A stretch of DNA of 64,000 bases from Chitinophaga oryzae (GTDB taxonomy: Bacteria; Bacteroidota; Bacteroidia; Chitinophagales; Chitinophagaceae): NCBI RefSeq assembly GCF_012516375.2, contig NZ_CP051204.2:6944001-7008000 (forward strand), read 5' to 3'. The notes beneath the pieces were generated by a model. It saw only the letters and a list, made by a program, of their open reading frames with translations, had not been told where the DNA came from and searched no databases. Positions 1 through 6,879 of this stretch are shown here, piece by piece. Each line of letters opens with the position of its first letter. Positions within the stretch are counted from its first letter, which is position 1. Both the position numbers and the translations under genes were made by a program.

Positions 1-501
1 CTCGCCTTCCTCCTTAAAACTGTTTGCGATATCCCGGCAGGCGAAAATACGGTATGACTGATACTGATTTGCCTGGAACAATTCCATAACTGTGGTTTTG
101 CCAGTGCCAACCGGACCACACAGCATGATGCCCTTTTGAAGGGAAAACCCCTCACCTGCAGTACAGAACTTCTCCGAACGGGTGAAGTAATGGCAAAGAG
201 CTTTCAGCACTGCGTGATTGTCGGCATCTTTCACCAGATTCAATCCCCGCTGAGCGGCCTTCCACTCCACGAACATCATCATCTCAGTCGGGGTCCATGG
301 GCGGAGCAACTCAGTCTCCCATAGGCGACGCCGTTCCTTATCCTGCTCGTACTTTATTCGATCCTCCTTGCGGCGCTGCGCATCCCGGATCGCAGCCTCT
401 CGTTCTTCCGGAGTAAGCTCAAAGCTTTCCGTATTCGCGGGGACCCGCTGGTATAACAAGTCCTCCAGGCTGGAGGTTCTGTTGGTTCGTTTTTCTTCCA
501 T
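1..501 (-). CDS. DnaC-like P-loop ATPase, putative phage helicase loader (partial)
   Basis: Reading leftward from the ATG at 501 the frame is open to the window edge, so the C-terminal part is missing. About the first 60 residues are charged and helical. The Walker A motif GPVGTGKT follows near residue 135, in a context (KGIMLCGPVGTGKT) typical of DnaC/IstB-like AAA+ ATPases. Its start overlaps the 3' end of the replisome-organizer gene by 83 bases, which suggests translational coupling. In phages this pair normally loads the host replicative helicase at the phage origin. Function is inferred from the P-loop and gene position; the Walker B and sensor motifs lie outside the window. Confidence 0.75.
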   Translation of the reverse strand, partial: MEEKRTNRTSSLEDLLYQRVPANTESFELTPEEREAAIRDAQRRKEDRIKYEQDKERRRLWETELLRPWTPTEMMMFVEWKAAQRGLNLVKDADNHAVLKALCHYFTRSEKFCTAGEGFSLQKGIMLCGPVGTGKTTVMELFQANQYQSYRIFACRDIANSFKEEGE

Positions 502-1270
502 TGCGCAACGATTGAAAAATGTTCTGTGAATGCGTTTTCACCTGCTGCAAACTGTAGTTTTTGAAAAAATCGTGTTTACAGGCGAATTCCGCCATCTTTT
601 CCCACTCAGCAAGCACCCCTACCACCACATCCCCATCGCGAGGATTATACGGCATCTCAAGGCGATTACACAGGAATTCCGCCAAAGCCCTTAAAGCTTC
701 GAAATCCTTCTGCCGATCTTCCGGGTAATCGGGAGAGTGCTTCTTCCACGCCGCCAGCATTTCCGGAATCAGGTACCGCGTCGGTACGGTTTCCCCTACA
801 ACCCCTTCCTTTTTTTCAATTTCTTTTTCATTTTCATTTTCCTTTTCTAAAAGGCTTTCATTTGGGTTTTGAAATAAAAAGGGTTGGGTTTCTTCTGGGT
901 TTTCTTCAAAAAAAGGGTTAGCTTCATCATTTCCTTCTAAATTAGCCACAGCGGCTTTTTTCGGCCGACCACCCTTTTTCCCGGATTCTGTTTGCTTAGC
1001 GCGGAAACGTTCACGCTTCGTGCGGGTTTCCTCCAACTTTGCATTAACCCAAAACCCAACCCTTTTTTCCCATTTATGTTTTATCCGCCCCCAGAGCTCC
1101 AGATCTTCACCCTCCAAACCACGGGGGTGACCGCCAACGTCTTCTAATCCTCCGTTAATCCAGCTTTCTGCCAACAAATCGACATGAAGGGACTTCATGC
1201 CACGGGACCACCTGATGGTATCCACCAGGTAGTCGGACGCATAAAACGGAAAAGTTGGATCTTTCGCCAT
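419..1270 (-). CDS. Phage replisome organizer / replication initiation-like protein
   Basis: 283 residues. The N-terminus (MAKDPTFPFYASDYLVDTIR) matches the winged-helix start of YdaU/DUF1376-like and replisome-organizer phage proteins, which bind the phage origin. A basic stretch (SGKKGGRPKK, near residue 100) leads into a low-complexity Glu/Asn/Lys linker. A C-terminal helical domain with YSLQQVKTHSQNIFQSL follows and probably contacts the helicase loader. The downstream ATPase gene overlaps its 3' end, the usual organizer-loader arrangement. The start at 1270 is an ATG. The role is inferred from architecture and context, not from a diagnostic catalytic motif. Confidence 0.65.
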   Translation of the reverse strand: MAKDPTFPFYASDYLVDTIRWSRGMKSLHVDLLAESWINGGLEDVGGHPRGLEGEDLELWGRIKHKWEKRVGFWVNAKLEETRTKRERFRAKQTESGKKGGRPKKAAVANLEGNDEANPFFEENPEETQPFLFQNPNESLLEKENENEKEIEKKEGVVGETVPTRYLIPEMLAAWKKHSPDYPEDRQKDFEALRALAEFLCNRLEMPYNPRDGDVVVGVLAEWEKMAEFACKHDFFKNYSLQQVKTHSQNIFQSLRNGRKTNQQNLQPGGLVIPAGPREYGKL

Positions 1271-1290
1271 ATTATAAGATTTAAATGCAG

Positions 1291-1707
1291 CTATAGCTCC
1301 GGCTTCCGGGCTGATGAAATTAAAATTGGAAACAGCCAGCCGATACCTTCTACTTCTACGGGATTCGGAACGACACGGCAGATAGCAGCCCCTTTTTCAC
1401 TCCAGTCAAGATCTTCCAGTACCATGCGGGCAATAGTTGTGGAATTAAAACAGTACCCAATCGCGCCCCGCCCAGCGTTTTTCCGAAGCAATAAACCGTC
1501 CTTTTCTGAGGCGGCCCCTACATACCAGTCACCGGGGGATTCTTCATCTCTATAAAGATGTACAGCCTTCGCAACGCCCTTCGACAACCCCAATATCTCA
1601 ACGACCAATCCAGATAGGGAGATAACTCCGTTACGGTTAAAGGAAACTGTCATTTTGCTACGGCCCGCGGATACGGTGTTGATAGCATCGTATTTTTTTA
1701 AGTTCAT
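1291..1707 (-). CDS. Hypothetical phage protein
   Basis: 138 residues, not recognised. It has mixed strand/helix character, no signal peptide and no membrane segment. The stretch LYRDEESPGDWYVGAA, followed by basic residues and GAIGYCFNSTTIA, suggests a compact globular domain. It lies 20 bases upstream of the replisome organizer on the same strand, so it is probably the first gene of the replication transcript. The gap of about 110 bases before it separates it from two rightward genes, so that gap probably holds divergent promoters. Confidence 0.6.
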   Translation of the reverse strand: MNLKKYDAINTVSAGRSKMTVSFNRNGVISLSGLVVEILGLSKGVAKAVHLYRDEESPGDWYVGAASEKDGLLLRKNAGRGAIGYCFNSTTIARMVLEDLDWSEKGAAICRVVPNPVEVEGIGWLFPILISSARKPEL

Positions 1708-1820
1708 GTCATTTGCACCCTTCCGGGTCGGTTTACTTAAATTTTTTAGAAAAAACTATTTAACATCTGTATACCATCATAGCTTTAGATCGTTGTCTTA
1801 TTGTTATAACTTTTTACTTT

Positions 1821-2054
1821 ATGAATAAATTACCTAAAAGCTTCACAACGAGAAGTGGGGACCAGGTGTTAATCCACCAGCTTTCAGAGAAAGCAGTAAA
1901 ACTTGAAATTCTGATCCCAGGCCAACAGTCAGAGGAGATTATTTTTTCAGAAGAAGTCTCCCCAAACGTGAAGGACGGCCATGTTTTCTGGTCTTTCAAG
2001 CAACATGAAGCATTAGTCGGACTGTTCCAGATAATGGCTGGACATCTTAATTAA
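1821..2054 (+). CDS. Small hypothetical phage protein
   Basis: 77 residues, acidic to neutral, no recognisable family. It reads against the surrounding early operon and is followed by a second small gene on the same strand. An AT-rich stretch with TAACTTTT and TACTTTAT directly before the ATG resembles a Bacteroidota promoter with almost no leader. A perfect 10-bp inverted repeat lies just after its stop. Composition reads as true coding, but function is unknown. Confidence 0.5.
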   Translation: MNKLPKSFTTRSGDQVLIHQLSEKAVKLEILIPGQQSEEIIFSEEVSPNVKDGHVFWSFKQHEALVGLFQIMAGHLN

Positions 2055-2064
2055 TCTTTCATTT

Positions 2065-2096
2065 GGCGCCAACAGACAAGGGTTTGTGTTGGCGCC
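2065..2096. repeat. Perfect 10-bp inverted repeat between two small phage genes
   Basis: GGCGCCAACA at 2065-2074 pairs with TGTTGGCGCC at 2087-2096 across a 12-base loop. There is no clear T-run after it, so it is a weak terminator candidate. An RNA stem acting on the downstream small gene or a protein-binding site are equally possible. Confidence 0.6.
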
Positions 2097-2136
2097 TACT
2101 AGTCATTTCTCAGCTTAAATTCTTAAACCTAACACC

Positions 2137-2382
2137 ATGTCAATTAACGACTCCCAGTTCACTGTAACATTTGATTTCGCCGATACCAAACAAGAAGTCG
2201 ATGTCCTACATGTTGATGAGTTTTTTACAATCCATCCTAAAGATCCGGCCTATGCGGTATATGTTGGCGGCACTGTATATAAAATGACTGACGGCAAACT
2301 ACAGTGCGGTGTGACCAATGAGTATTTTGAATACTTAGCTGTCGCTGCTGACGCAATATTTAACCACATCACTCATGGCTGA
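2137..2382 (+). CDS. Small hypothetical phage protein
   Basis: 81 residues with a beta-rich pattern (FTVTFDFADT, YAVYVGGTVYKM), no signal peptide and no family I recognise. It is the second gene of a rightward pair embedded in a leftward operon. Its last 10 bases overlap the 3' end of the convergent ninG gene, so transcripts of the two can interfere. A short compact protein made opposite to the early operon could be a regulator or a host-takeover protein, but nothing in the sequence proves that. Confidence 0.5.
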   Translation: MSINDSQFTVTFDFADTKQEVDVLHVDEFFTIHPKDPAYAVYVGGTVYKMTDGKLQCGVTNEYFEYLAVAADAIFNHITHG

Positions 2383-2795
2383 TCGTCTGCATTTGGCTTA
2401 AATCTAAAAATAATCTCAATCAACCACCCGCGGTCCAGCTTTGTAGTATTCCTGCAGACGGCCATCAACCGGTCCACCTCCTCCTGTCCGATCTTCCGAA
2501 CCAGATTATCACGGTAGGTTGATAGGTTACCGTCCATATGTCGGTTGCAGTGGACACACTGCCCATGGACGTTATTCTCGTCAAACCGGATCGCAGTGTA
2601 GAGGCTTGCCGCCATAAAGTGACCGGCATCCATCTGAGCAACAGGTTTGATTTTACCGCAGGAGATACACCGGAAGATATTGCCGTCTGAATCCCGCTGG
2701 CGGATATACCTATTGAAATGGTCCGTGGCCAGCTTCAACAGCTGTGGCACGGACATCCCTTTGTATTTTTTGATCTGTTTTTCGCTCAATTCCAT
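2373..2795 (-). CDS. ninG: NinG-like phage recombination protein
   Basis: 140 residues from the ATG at 2795, which leaves a 13-base gap to the upstream gene; an in-frame ATG at 2855 would add 20 residues and overlap it. It matches lambda NinG (Rap) along its length: an initial helix, then CISCG, DAGHF, a basic residue plus NNVHGQCVHCN, GNLSTYR and IGQEEVD. The paired CxxC motifs and the GH...N pattern form an HNH-like zinc site. Lambda NinG is a structure-specific endonuclease that helps recombination. Placement near the RecE-like exonuclease fits a phage recombination module. Confidence 0.9.
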   Translation of the reverse strand: MELSEKQIKKYKGMSVPQLLKLATDHFNRYIRQRDSDGNIFRCISCGKIKPVAQMDAGHFMAASLYTAIRFDENNVHGQCVHCNRHMDGNLSTYRDNLVRKIGQEEVDRLMAVCRNTTKLDRGWLIEIIFRFKPNADDQP

Positions 2796-2808
2796 ACTGA
2801 AAAAATTA

Positions 2809-2988
2809 TTACCTGCCGGACACATTCTCTGCTGCCACCGGGAAACGGTTACCATTCTTGTCTTCTACGATCAGGACGGCGCCGTGTTCAGATATGATCT
2901 TTACACGGTCGCCGGCCTTCCCGTAGTGTAATCGTACCTTGTCCTGATAGAAAGCAGAAAAGGCGTCAGCCAGCAGATACGTTGACAT
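2809..2988 (-). CDS. Small hypothetical phage protein
   Basis: About 59 residues from the ATG at 2988 (MSTYLLADAFSAF). The middle (KAGDRVKIISEHGAVLIVED) looks like a small beta-barrel with a KOW/SH3-type turn. Its start lies inside the 3' end of the upstream gene (23-base overlap), which suggests coupled translation. It sits between the exonuclease group and ninG. No function can be assigned. Confidence 0.55.
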   Translation of the reverse strand: MSTYLLADAFSAFYQDKVRLHYGKAGDRVKIISEHGAVLIVEDKNGNRFPVAAENVSGR

Positions 2989-3271
2989 GGTTAAAATCTT
3001 TCGGGAACACACCGGTGATGACCACGTCCTGCAAATTGGTGATCAGCAGGATAACCGGTTGCGGATCGTAGTGCTTTTCGTCAAATTGCAGCTGAAAGGT
3101 ATGTTCAGCCTGAGCGCCGCCCTTCCATTGAGGAACATAGAATCGCCCGAAGAGGGTGCCAGTATGTCCAGTAAACTCCACGAAAGCCGTACCTATGCCT
3201 TTATTCTGAATTTCGAGACACAACTGGGTGATGGTACCGATAGCGCTGATCTGTTTGATGCTTCTGTTCAT
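2966..3271 (-). CDS. Hypothetical phage protein
   Basis: About 101 residues from the ATG at 3271; a TTG at 3292 would overlap the upstream exonuclease gene. The sequence is mostly beta-strand (IGTAFVEFTGHTGTLFGRFY, PVILLITNLQDVVITGVF), which fits a small OB- or barrel-like fold. It is translated directly after the RecE-like exonuclease and overlaps the next gene. It may be part of the recombination/replication module. No family was recognised. Confidence 0.55.
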   Translation of the reverse strand: MNRSIKQISAIGTITQLCLEIQNKGIGTAFVEFTGHTGTLFGRFYVPQWKGGAQAEHTFQLQFDEKHYDPQPVILLITNLQDVVITGVFPKDFNHVNVSAG

Positions 3272-3281
3272 GGCAATAATT

Positions 3282-4394
3282 TTACTCGTCAATGTCTACC
3301 GGGTGCAGCTCCTTGAAGCTCCACTCAGGCTGTTTCATGTGAATGATACCACAGTCGCCGGATTCCGCGGCAGCATCGAAGCCAGGCCAAAAAAGTTTTT
3401 CCTGACACTCTTTGACTGTGAGAAGCGCGGTCCGGTATTTATACTTGCCGTTGGCCAGATCATCAGGCGCCCAGAAAAACACCGCCACCAGATAGGGAGG
3501 AACTGTCTGCAGCATGATGGTGAACACCGCTGTGAACTTCCGTTCCGTTACCTCCGATCCCACCTGCAGATACATACCTTCTGAAATCTCGTAGGCGTAT
3601 TTTGCGGAATCGTAGAAGAATTTGCCGAGACTCTGCGCGGAGGTGGTCTTAAAGGAGATGATAGCGTTGGCGCCTATATTCTCCTCCAGATTGAAGTAGT
3701 CCGGGCGGATCTTTACCGGCAGACCTGTCTCCTGATCAGTTCCGTAAAGGCTAACTTCAGCCACGGCACCTTTCAACAGGCGCGGAATAATGCCCCCGCC
3801 GTAGGTTTTATAATTGTACCGTACGATATCGATGATGTCCTGATGCTCCCGTTTGATGCGCTGGTAGGGGCAGGCAGCTTTAAGCTCCTGCAGGTAGCCT
3901 CGTAGGTCGGCGATTTTATACCCGGACAGGTCGGCGTTACCACACTGGTTCACCTTTTCGTACCAACGGACCATATTGGTAACGCCTTCAGTGGTATTGA
4001 GAGGGTGGTCCGGCTCAATGATCACTTTATCAAATCTTTCAGGCTCCAGAAAGGCCATGTGGCAAAACGTGCCCAGCTCGAAGTGGTCTTTATCCGGCGC
4101 CTTCTGGCGCATCTCAGTATAAAACTTGTAGTGGAAAGGTGTTTTTAATACCTCCTTCAGCGCAGAACTGCTATTGTGGTGGCTATCCAGATACTTCTGC
4201 ATCTCGTCGCGCAACAGAATACCATTTTTACTCAGCGCCAGCAGGTCGATGGTGTACACCTCCGGAGAGTTGAATTGAGGACTACTGAGAATGTCCTGCA
4301 GGTCTGCATAATCATGTAGATCATATGCGAACCGGTTGAGCTCCTGGTCTGCTATTTCTGCCGAGTCCAGGTCCGGCATGTAAAACTCTGCCAT
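3282..4394 (-). CDS. RecE-like PD-(D/E)XK exonuclease (DUF3799)
   Basis: 370 residues, typical for the RecE C-terminal nuclease/DUF3799 family, whose members degrade dsDNA 5' to 3' to give ssDNA for annealing. Family features are visible: LGTFCHMAFLEPE (residues 108-119), AEVSLY (E213), RPDY (D232) and KTTSAQS (from K249). The acidic residue expected two positions before the catalytic lysine (D in DxKTT) is Ser247 here (ISFKTT). That loss could weaken or abolish cleavage. It follows a 163-residue protein after a 3-base gap, the usual place for an ssDNA-binding or annealing partner. Confidence 0.8.
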   Translation of the reverse strand: MAEFYMPDLDSAEIADQELNRFAYDLHDYADLQDILSSPQFNSPEVYTIDLLALSKNGILLRDEMQKYLDSHHNSSSALKEVLKTPFHYKFYTEMRQKAPDKDHFELGTFCHMAFLEPERFDKVIIEPDHPLNTTEGVTNMVRWYEKVNQCGNADLSGYKIADLRGYLQELKAACPYQRIKREHQDIIDIVRYNYKTYGGGIIPRLLKGAVAEVSLYGTDQETGLPVKIRPDYFNLEENIGANAIISFKTTSAQSLGKFFYDSAKYAYEISEGMYLQVGSEVTERKFTAVFTIMLQTVPPYLVAVFFWAPDDLANGKYKYRTALLTVKECQEKLFWPGFDAAAESGDCGIIHMKQPEWSFKELHPVDIDE

Positions 4395-4397
4395 GGC

Positions 4398-4889
4398 TTA
4401 GACTTTAATAAGGAGTGGTTTAACAGACCAGAGATCAGACTGGTAATTATTGTTTTTGTTCTTCTTCTTACCTAGATATGTGACCAGCAGCGGCGTGCCT
4501 GACTGTACGTTATTTTCCTTCAGGGCACCAACCAGTCGCTTACTGCCATTGCTGATACTACGGATACCACCAGCGGTCTTTTCCCAGAAGAAAGCACACA
4601 ACAGATCCATAATTATGGTGGTATCGTTCATGTCCTGCACAGGACGCGTTTTGAGACAGTAGAAAACAATACGCTTCTCCTCTCCTTCTTCTTCGGGCGT
4701 CCAGTAGTCTGCCATGAGGTCGAACGGCATCGCCCTGGCGGTAACCAGATCCGGGAAACCTTTGTTGATATCAACAGTAGGAAAAGGGGAAACCTGTGCC
4801 ACCGCTACATCCTTAACGCCGCCGGTGATGGCGACAACGGCCGCAGGCTGAGTTCCGGAGGAGGTATTGTTTCTGTTAGTTTTTGCCAT
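4398..4889 (-). CDS. Phage protein paired with RecE-like exonuclease, possibly ssDNA-binding
   Basis: 163 residues. A flexible Ala/Thr-rich N-terminus is followed by a core with KRIVFYCLKTRP, a helix IIMDLLCAFFWE, SNGSKRLVGAL and a C-terminal strand GTPLLVTYLGKKKNKNNNY. The last part resembles OB-fold ssDNA-binding proteins that present basic and aromatic residues. The gene lies 3 bases upstream of the exonuclease, so the two are surely co-expressed. A Gp2.5- or SSB-like role is an inference from context; a classical SSB acidic tail is absent. Confidence 0.5.
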   Translation of the reverse strand: MAKTNRNNTSSGTQPAAVVAITGGVKDVAVAQVSPFPTVDINKGFPDLVTARAMPFDLMADYWTPEEEGEEKRIVFYCLKTRPVQDMNDTTIIMDLLCAFFWEKTAGGIRSISNGSKRLVGALKENNVQSGTPLLVTYLGKKKNKNNNYQSDLWSVKPLLIKV

Positions 4890-4932
4890 ACATTTGTTTT
4901 GAGAGTGAATTGAAAAATTTACTTTTTGCCAT

Positions 4933-4963
4933 GGGGCGCCAGTGACCGCTGGTGCCCCTTTTT
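4933..4963 (+). terminator. Hairpin with T-run, rightward sense
   Basis: GGGGCGCCAG (4933-4942) pairs with CTGGTGCCCC (4949-4958), with one G-T pair, followed by TTTTT. In the rightward direction this is a textbook intrinsic terminator, yet the genes here read left. It may block antisense transcripts entering the early operon, or act as an RNA stem on the leftward mRNA before the 4889 start. Confidence 0.55.
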
Positions 4964-5066
4964 ATTGCAGGTTGTGGATAAGCTCAACACCGGTGTATAA
5001 AGCCCATGCAATCAGGCAAACGATAACCAGTCGCAGGAACTGGATGAAGGCATGCGTTCTGTTCAT
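4962..5066 (-). CDS. 34-residue membrane micro-protein
   Basis: From the ATG at 5066 this encodes MNRTHAFIQFLRLVIVCLIA followed by WALYTGVELIHNLQ, then TAA. It has one hydrophobic segment with a positively charged start. The ATG overlaps the TGA of the upstream gene (ATGA), a strong sign that it is translated. It is one of several tiny membrane proteins in this early operon. Function is unknown; small inner-membrane phage proteins of this kind can be holin-, exclusion- or signalling-related. Confidence 0.55.
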   Translation of the reverse strand: MNRTHAFIQFLRLVIVCLIAWALYTGVELIHNLQ

Positions 5067-5350
5067 GATACGAACCGTATACCGGCAACTACTCTACCTA
5101 AAGGCTGCGTAGTCGACGCAATGGCATATCCGATATAATTGGACATAAAAATCACTTCCTCCCCTGTATTGCAAAAGGCAATACAGGCCCGAAGCCAAAG
5201 AGCAACATTTAAAAGGCCGCCGCCATTTTCTGCGAGAATCCGGTCCCTCTCCTTGTTACAGCTGGTGGTAATGATAGTCCACCGTTCATCAGAAATACCG
5301 AGCGCCTCGCTGAGCCGCGGTTTGGTAGCATCAATTTGTACAGATTGCAT
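5063..5350 (-). CDS. Hypothetical phage protein
   Basis: 95 residues, no recognised family. There is a Cys/Ala-rich helix in the middle (LLNVALWLRACIAFCNTGEE) and a predicted strand-rich C-terminus. It is coupled to the downstream 34-residue membrane protein by an ATGA overlap. About 150 bases separate it from the phage tRNA gene upstream. Confidence 0.5.
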   Translation of the reverse strand: MQSVQIDATKPRLSEALGISDERWTIITTSCNKERDRILAENGGGLLNVALWLRACIAFCNTGEEVIFMSNYIGYAIASTTQPLGRVVAGIRFVS

Positions 5351-5499
5351 GTTTGGTTAGTTTTGATTGTGAAAGAATGCCGGAAGTCGCCGGCGCGCTC
5401 GGGTAGCTGCCCGACAAGCCTTTTTCCGTACTGCCCGGCGGCGGCCGCCTTTACATCTTACCGGGCTGATTATTATACTCTATGTTGCTGGTAATATTG

Positions 5500-5582
5500 C
5501 GGAGAGACAGGGAATCGAACCCTGGAACCTGTTACAGTTTACCGGTTAGCAACGGGCTACATTACCGCTCTGTCATCTCTCC
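5500..5582 (-). tRNA. tRNA-Ser(GCU), phage-encoded
   Basis: Read on the minus strand, acceptor GGAGAGA pairs with TCTCTCC and the discriminator is G, as in serine tRNAs. A 3-bp D stem (ACA/TGT), anticodon loop TTGCTAA with anticodon GCT, a 16-base variable arm and a T arm (CAGGG, TTCGATT, CCCTG) complete it. The anticodon stem has a C-C mismatch and a G-U pair, and no CCA is encoded. These imperfections and its position in the early operon mark it as a phage tRNA for AGC/AGU codons. Confidence 0.9.
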
Positions 5583-5782
5583 ATGCTGCTATAACCCAGG
5601 CAGCGGGGCCCATCTACGAAGCCAGCGGGGTGGCTGAACAGATAATTTTGACATACAAAAAGATTTCAGAAAAATTCCAGCAGGTGGAAACCTGCCGGGT
5701 CGAGTCCTAAGCTTTGTCCCTGTACCTAAAATATCTTTAAAGAGCACCTCTACACCAGGAACAAATGGTGCGAAAAGAACTT
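5583..5782. other. Phage gap between tRNA and micro-protein genes
   Basis: No gene longer than about 20 codons is convincing. A 21-codon leftward frame (starting MSKLSVQPPRW) is present but unsupported. Sequence near 5680-5700 carries the short inverted repeat CAGGTGGAAACCTG, which could fold in the tRNA precursor transcript. Confidence 0.4.
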
Positions 5783-5890
5783 TTAGCCGTTAGTGCTGGC
5801 CGCTGGAAACATCAGGGCCGCGCAGGCCAGTATAATGATCACCATCAGAAAGCCCGCCGCTACGATGAAAAGGGATAATATCTTGGTCAT
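5783..5890 (-). CDS. 35-residue membrane micro-protein
   Basis: Encodes MTKILSLFIVAAGFLMVIII and LACAALMFPAASTNG. It is nearly all one hydrophobic helix after a short Lys-containing start. Its ATG overlaps the TGA of the upstream 52-residue gene (ATGA), which argues for real coupled translation. It resembles small single-span phage proteins, but no family was recognised. Confidence 0.55.
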   Translation of the reverse strand: MTKILSLFIVAAGFLMVIIILACAALMFPAASTNG

Positions 5891-6045
5891 AAGTCCAATG
5901 TTGCGTTGATGACAGAATTGGTTGCCTGCCGGTATCTCTCCCGGCACCCTTTCACACCCTCCCGGTAAGCTGCCGCCTGTGCGAGATGATACTCAGTGTT
6001 TCCCTGCGTTGCTAATTGCGTATGCCATTTGATTTGTTTTACCAT
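5887..6045 (-). CDS. 52-residue basic phage micro-protein
   Basis: Starts MVKQIKWHTQLATQ and ends NSVINATLDL. It is amphipathic and Arg/Lys-rich in the middle (YREGVKGCRERYRQ), with no membrane segment. It is coupled by ATGA overlap to the downstream 35-residue membrane protein. Coupled translation and coherent amino-acid content support it; function is unknown. Confidence 0.5.
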   Translation of the reverse strand: MVKQIKWHTQLATQGNTEYHLAQAAAYREGVKGCRERYRQATNSVINATLDL

Positions 6046-6101
6046 ACCTGCAAGCGATCACAATTCTTTGGCTGCCTGGATATGCAGCAGTTGCATACTA
6101 C

Positions 6102-6245
6102 TCATCTCCATGGCTGCGCATTTTTCAGGCAAATAATGCCGCCAGCAACAGCATTCAACAGAACGCCGGCAATGGCGATGTACGCATTCTGTAGCATGAC
6201 GCCAGCAATCAGCCAGGCAGCTACGTTAGTGTAGATAAGTTCCAT
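6102..6245 (-). CDS. 47-residue membrane micro-protein
   Basis: Encodes a Met-Glu start and two closely spaced hydrophobic stretches (VAAWLIAGVML and AIAGVLLNAVAGGIICL), ending QPWR. It may be a helical hairpin in the membrane. A further 17-codon frame (MEMSSMQLLHIQ) overlaps its end but is too short to claim. It lies between the HTH genes and the other micro-proteins in the early operon. Confidence 0.5.
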   Translation of the reverse strand: MELIYTNVAAWLIAGVMLQNAYIAIAGVLLNAVAGGIICLKNAQPWR

Positions 6246-6269
6246 GATGGAGTTTTGAAGGGTGAATGA

Positions 6270-6494
6270 CTACCCCCTCGCGGGGCGATTTATATTCTGC
6301 TTAGTGGCCCTCCTTCCGGACAGGATAAGTGTGGTATACTTTACCCGCGGCTGCCGGGTCTTGGGTTGCTTCCGTGGAGAAGCGGCTTTTAACTCCAGCT
6401 TCTCCACAATAAGCAATCCTTGGTCGGCGATTTTGCGGAGCGCCAATAAGGTGGCCTTTATATCTGCAAGCTCTTCGAGTGATGCGGTGTCCAT
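6270..6494 (-). CDS. Small basic phage protein
   Basis: 74 residues. The first half is a predicted amphipathic helix (LEELADIKATLLALRKIADQ). The second half is very basic (SPRKQPKTRQPRVKY, GRRATKQNINRPARG) and probably disordered, as in nucleic-acid-binding tails. Its ATG comes 2 bases after the upstream HTH gene, so the two are co-translated. Role unknown, likely regulatory or DNA-associated. Confidence 0.55.
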   Translation of the reverse strand: MDTASLEELADIKATLLALRKIADQGLLIVEKLELKAASPRKQPKTRQPRVKYTTLILSGRRATKQNINRPARG

Positions 6495-6496
6495 GT

Positions 6497-6763
6497 TTAC
6501 TGTTGGGTTGCTTCCTGAATGGTCTTACATGCGCGCTGATATTCAGCTACTGCATCGGAAAGAGCAAGCATTACCGGTGCCACATGAGTCACTTTTTGGA
6601 GCTTCCCCGAGAGGAACTTGTATACCTTATGCCGGGTGGTGCCGTACTTCTTTGCCACGGCCGTAATGTTTACATGCTTGTAGGCAGTTTTGAACTGGGT
6701 CATTTGTTCGGCCGTCGCCCATTCAGTATTTGTACGTTCCATATTTTGCGTATTTTCACGCAT
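6497..6763 (-). CDS. Small HTH protein, first gene of early operon (Cro-like position)
   Basis: 88 residues; the ATG at 6742 (MERTNTEW) is an alternative that would move the imperfect repeat TGCGT-N6-ACGCA (6747-6762) outside the coding region. The middle stretch VNITAVAKKYGTTRHKVYKF is a clear helix-turn-helix. It is divergent from the CI-type repressor with a 116-base gap containing two operator palindromes, the classical position of Cro or a CII-like activator. DNA binding is well supported; which of these roles it plays is inferred. Confidence 0.65.
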   Translation of the reverse strand: MRENTQNMERTNTEWATAEQMTQFKTAYKHVNITAVAKKYGTTRHKVYKFLSGKLQKVTHVAPVMLALSDAVAEYQRACKTIQEATQQ

Positions 6764-6812
6764 GTTACATATTGTTGCGTGTTGTAATTTTGCGTTTACA
6801 AAGCAATGTTAT

Positions 6813-6855
6813 AACGATTTTTCGTTAAAAACAAGTTTTGAAACGGATATTCGTT
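6813..6855. promoter_or_regulatory. Two repressor operator palindromes in the divergent control region
   Basis: AACGATTTTTCGTT (6813-6826) and AACGGATATTCGTT (6842-6855) share the form AACGR-N4-TCGTT. Their centres are 29 bp apart, close to three helical turns, which suits cooperative dimer binding. They lie between the Cro-position gene and the CI-type repressor gene. This is where the lysis/lysogeny promoters must be. Confidence 0.75.
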
Positions 6856-6879
6856 AATATTTTATTTAATCATTTGTAA

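Noticed and set aside
6063..6113. 17-codon frame MEMSSMQLLHIQ... between phage micro-protein genes
   Set aside because: Too short and with no evidence beyond overlap with the upstream stop.
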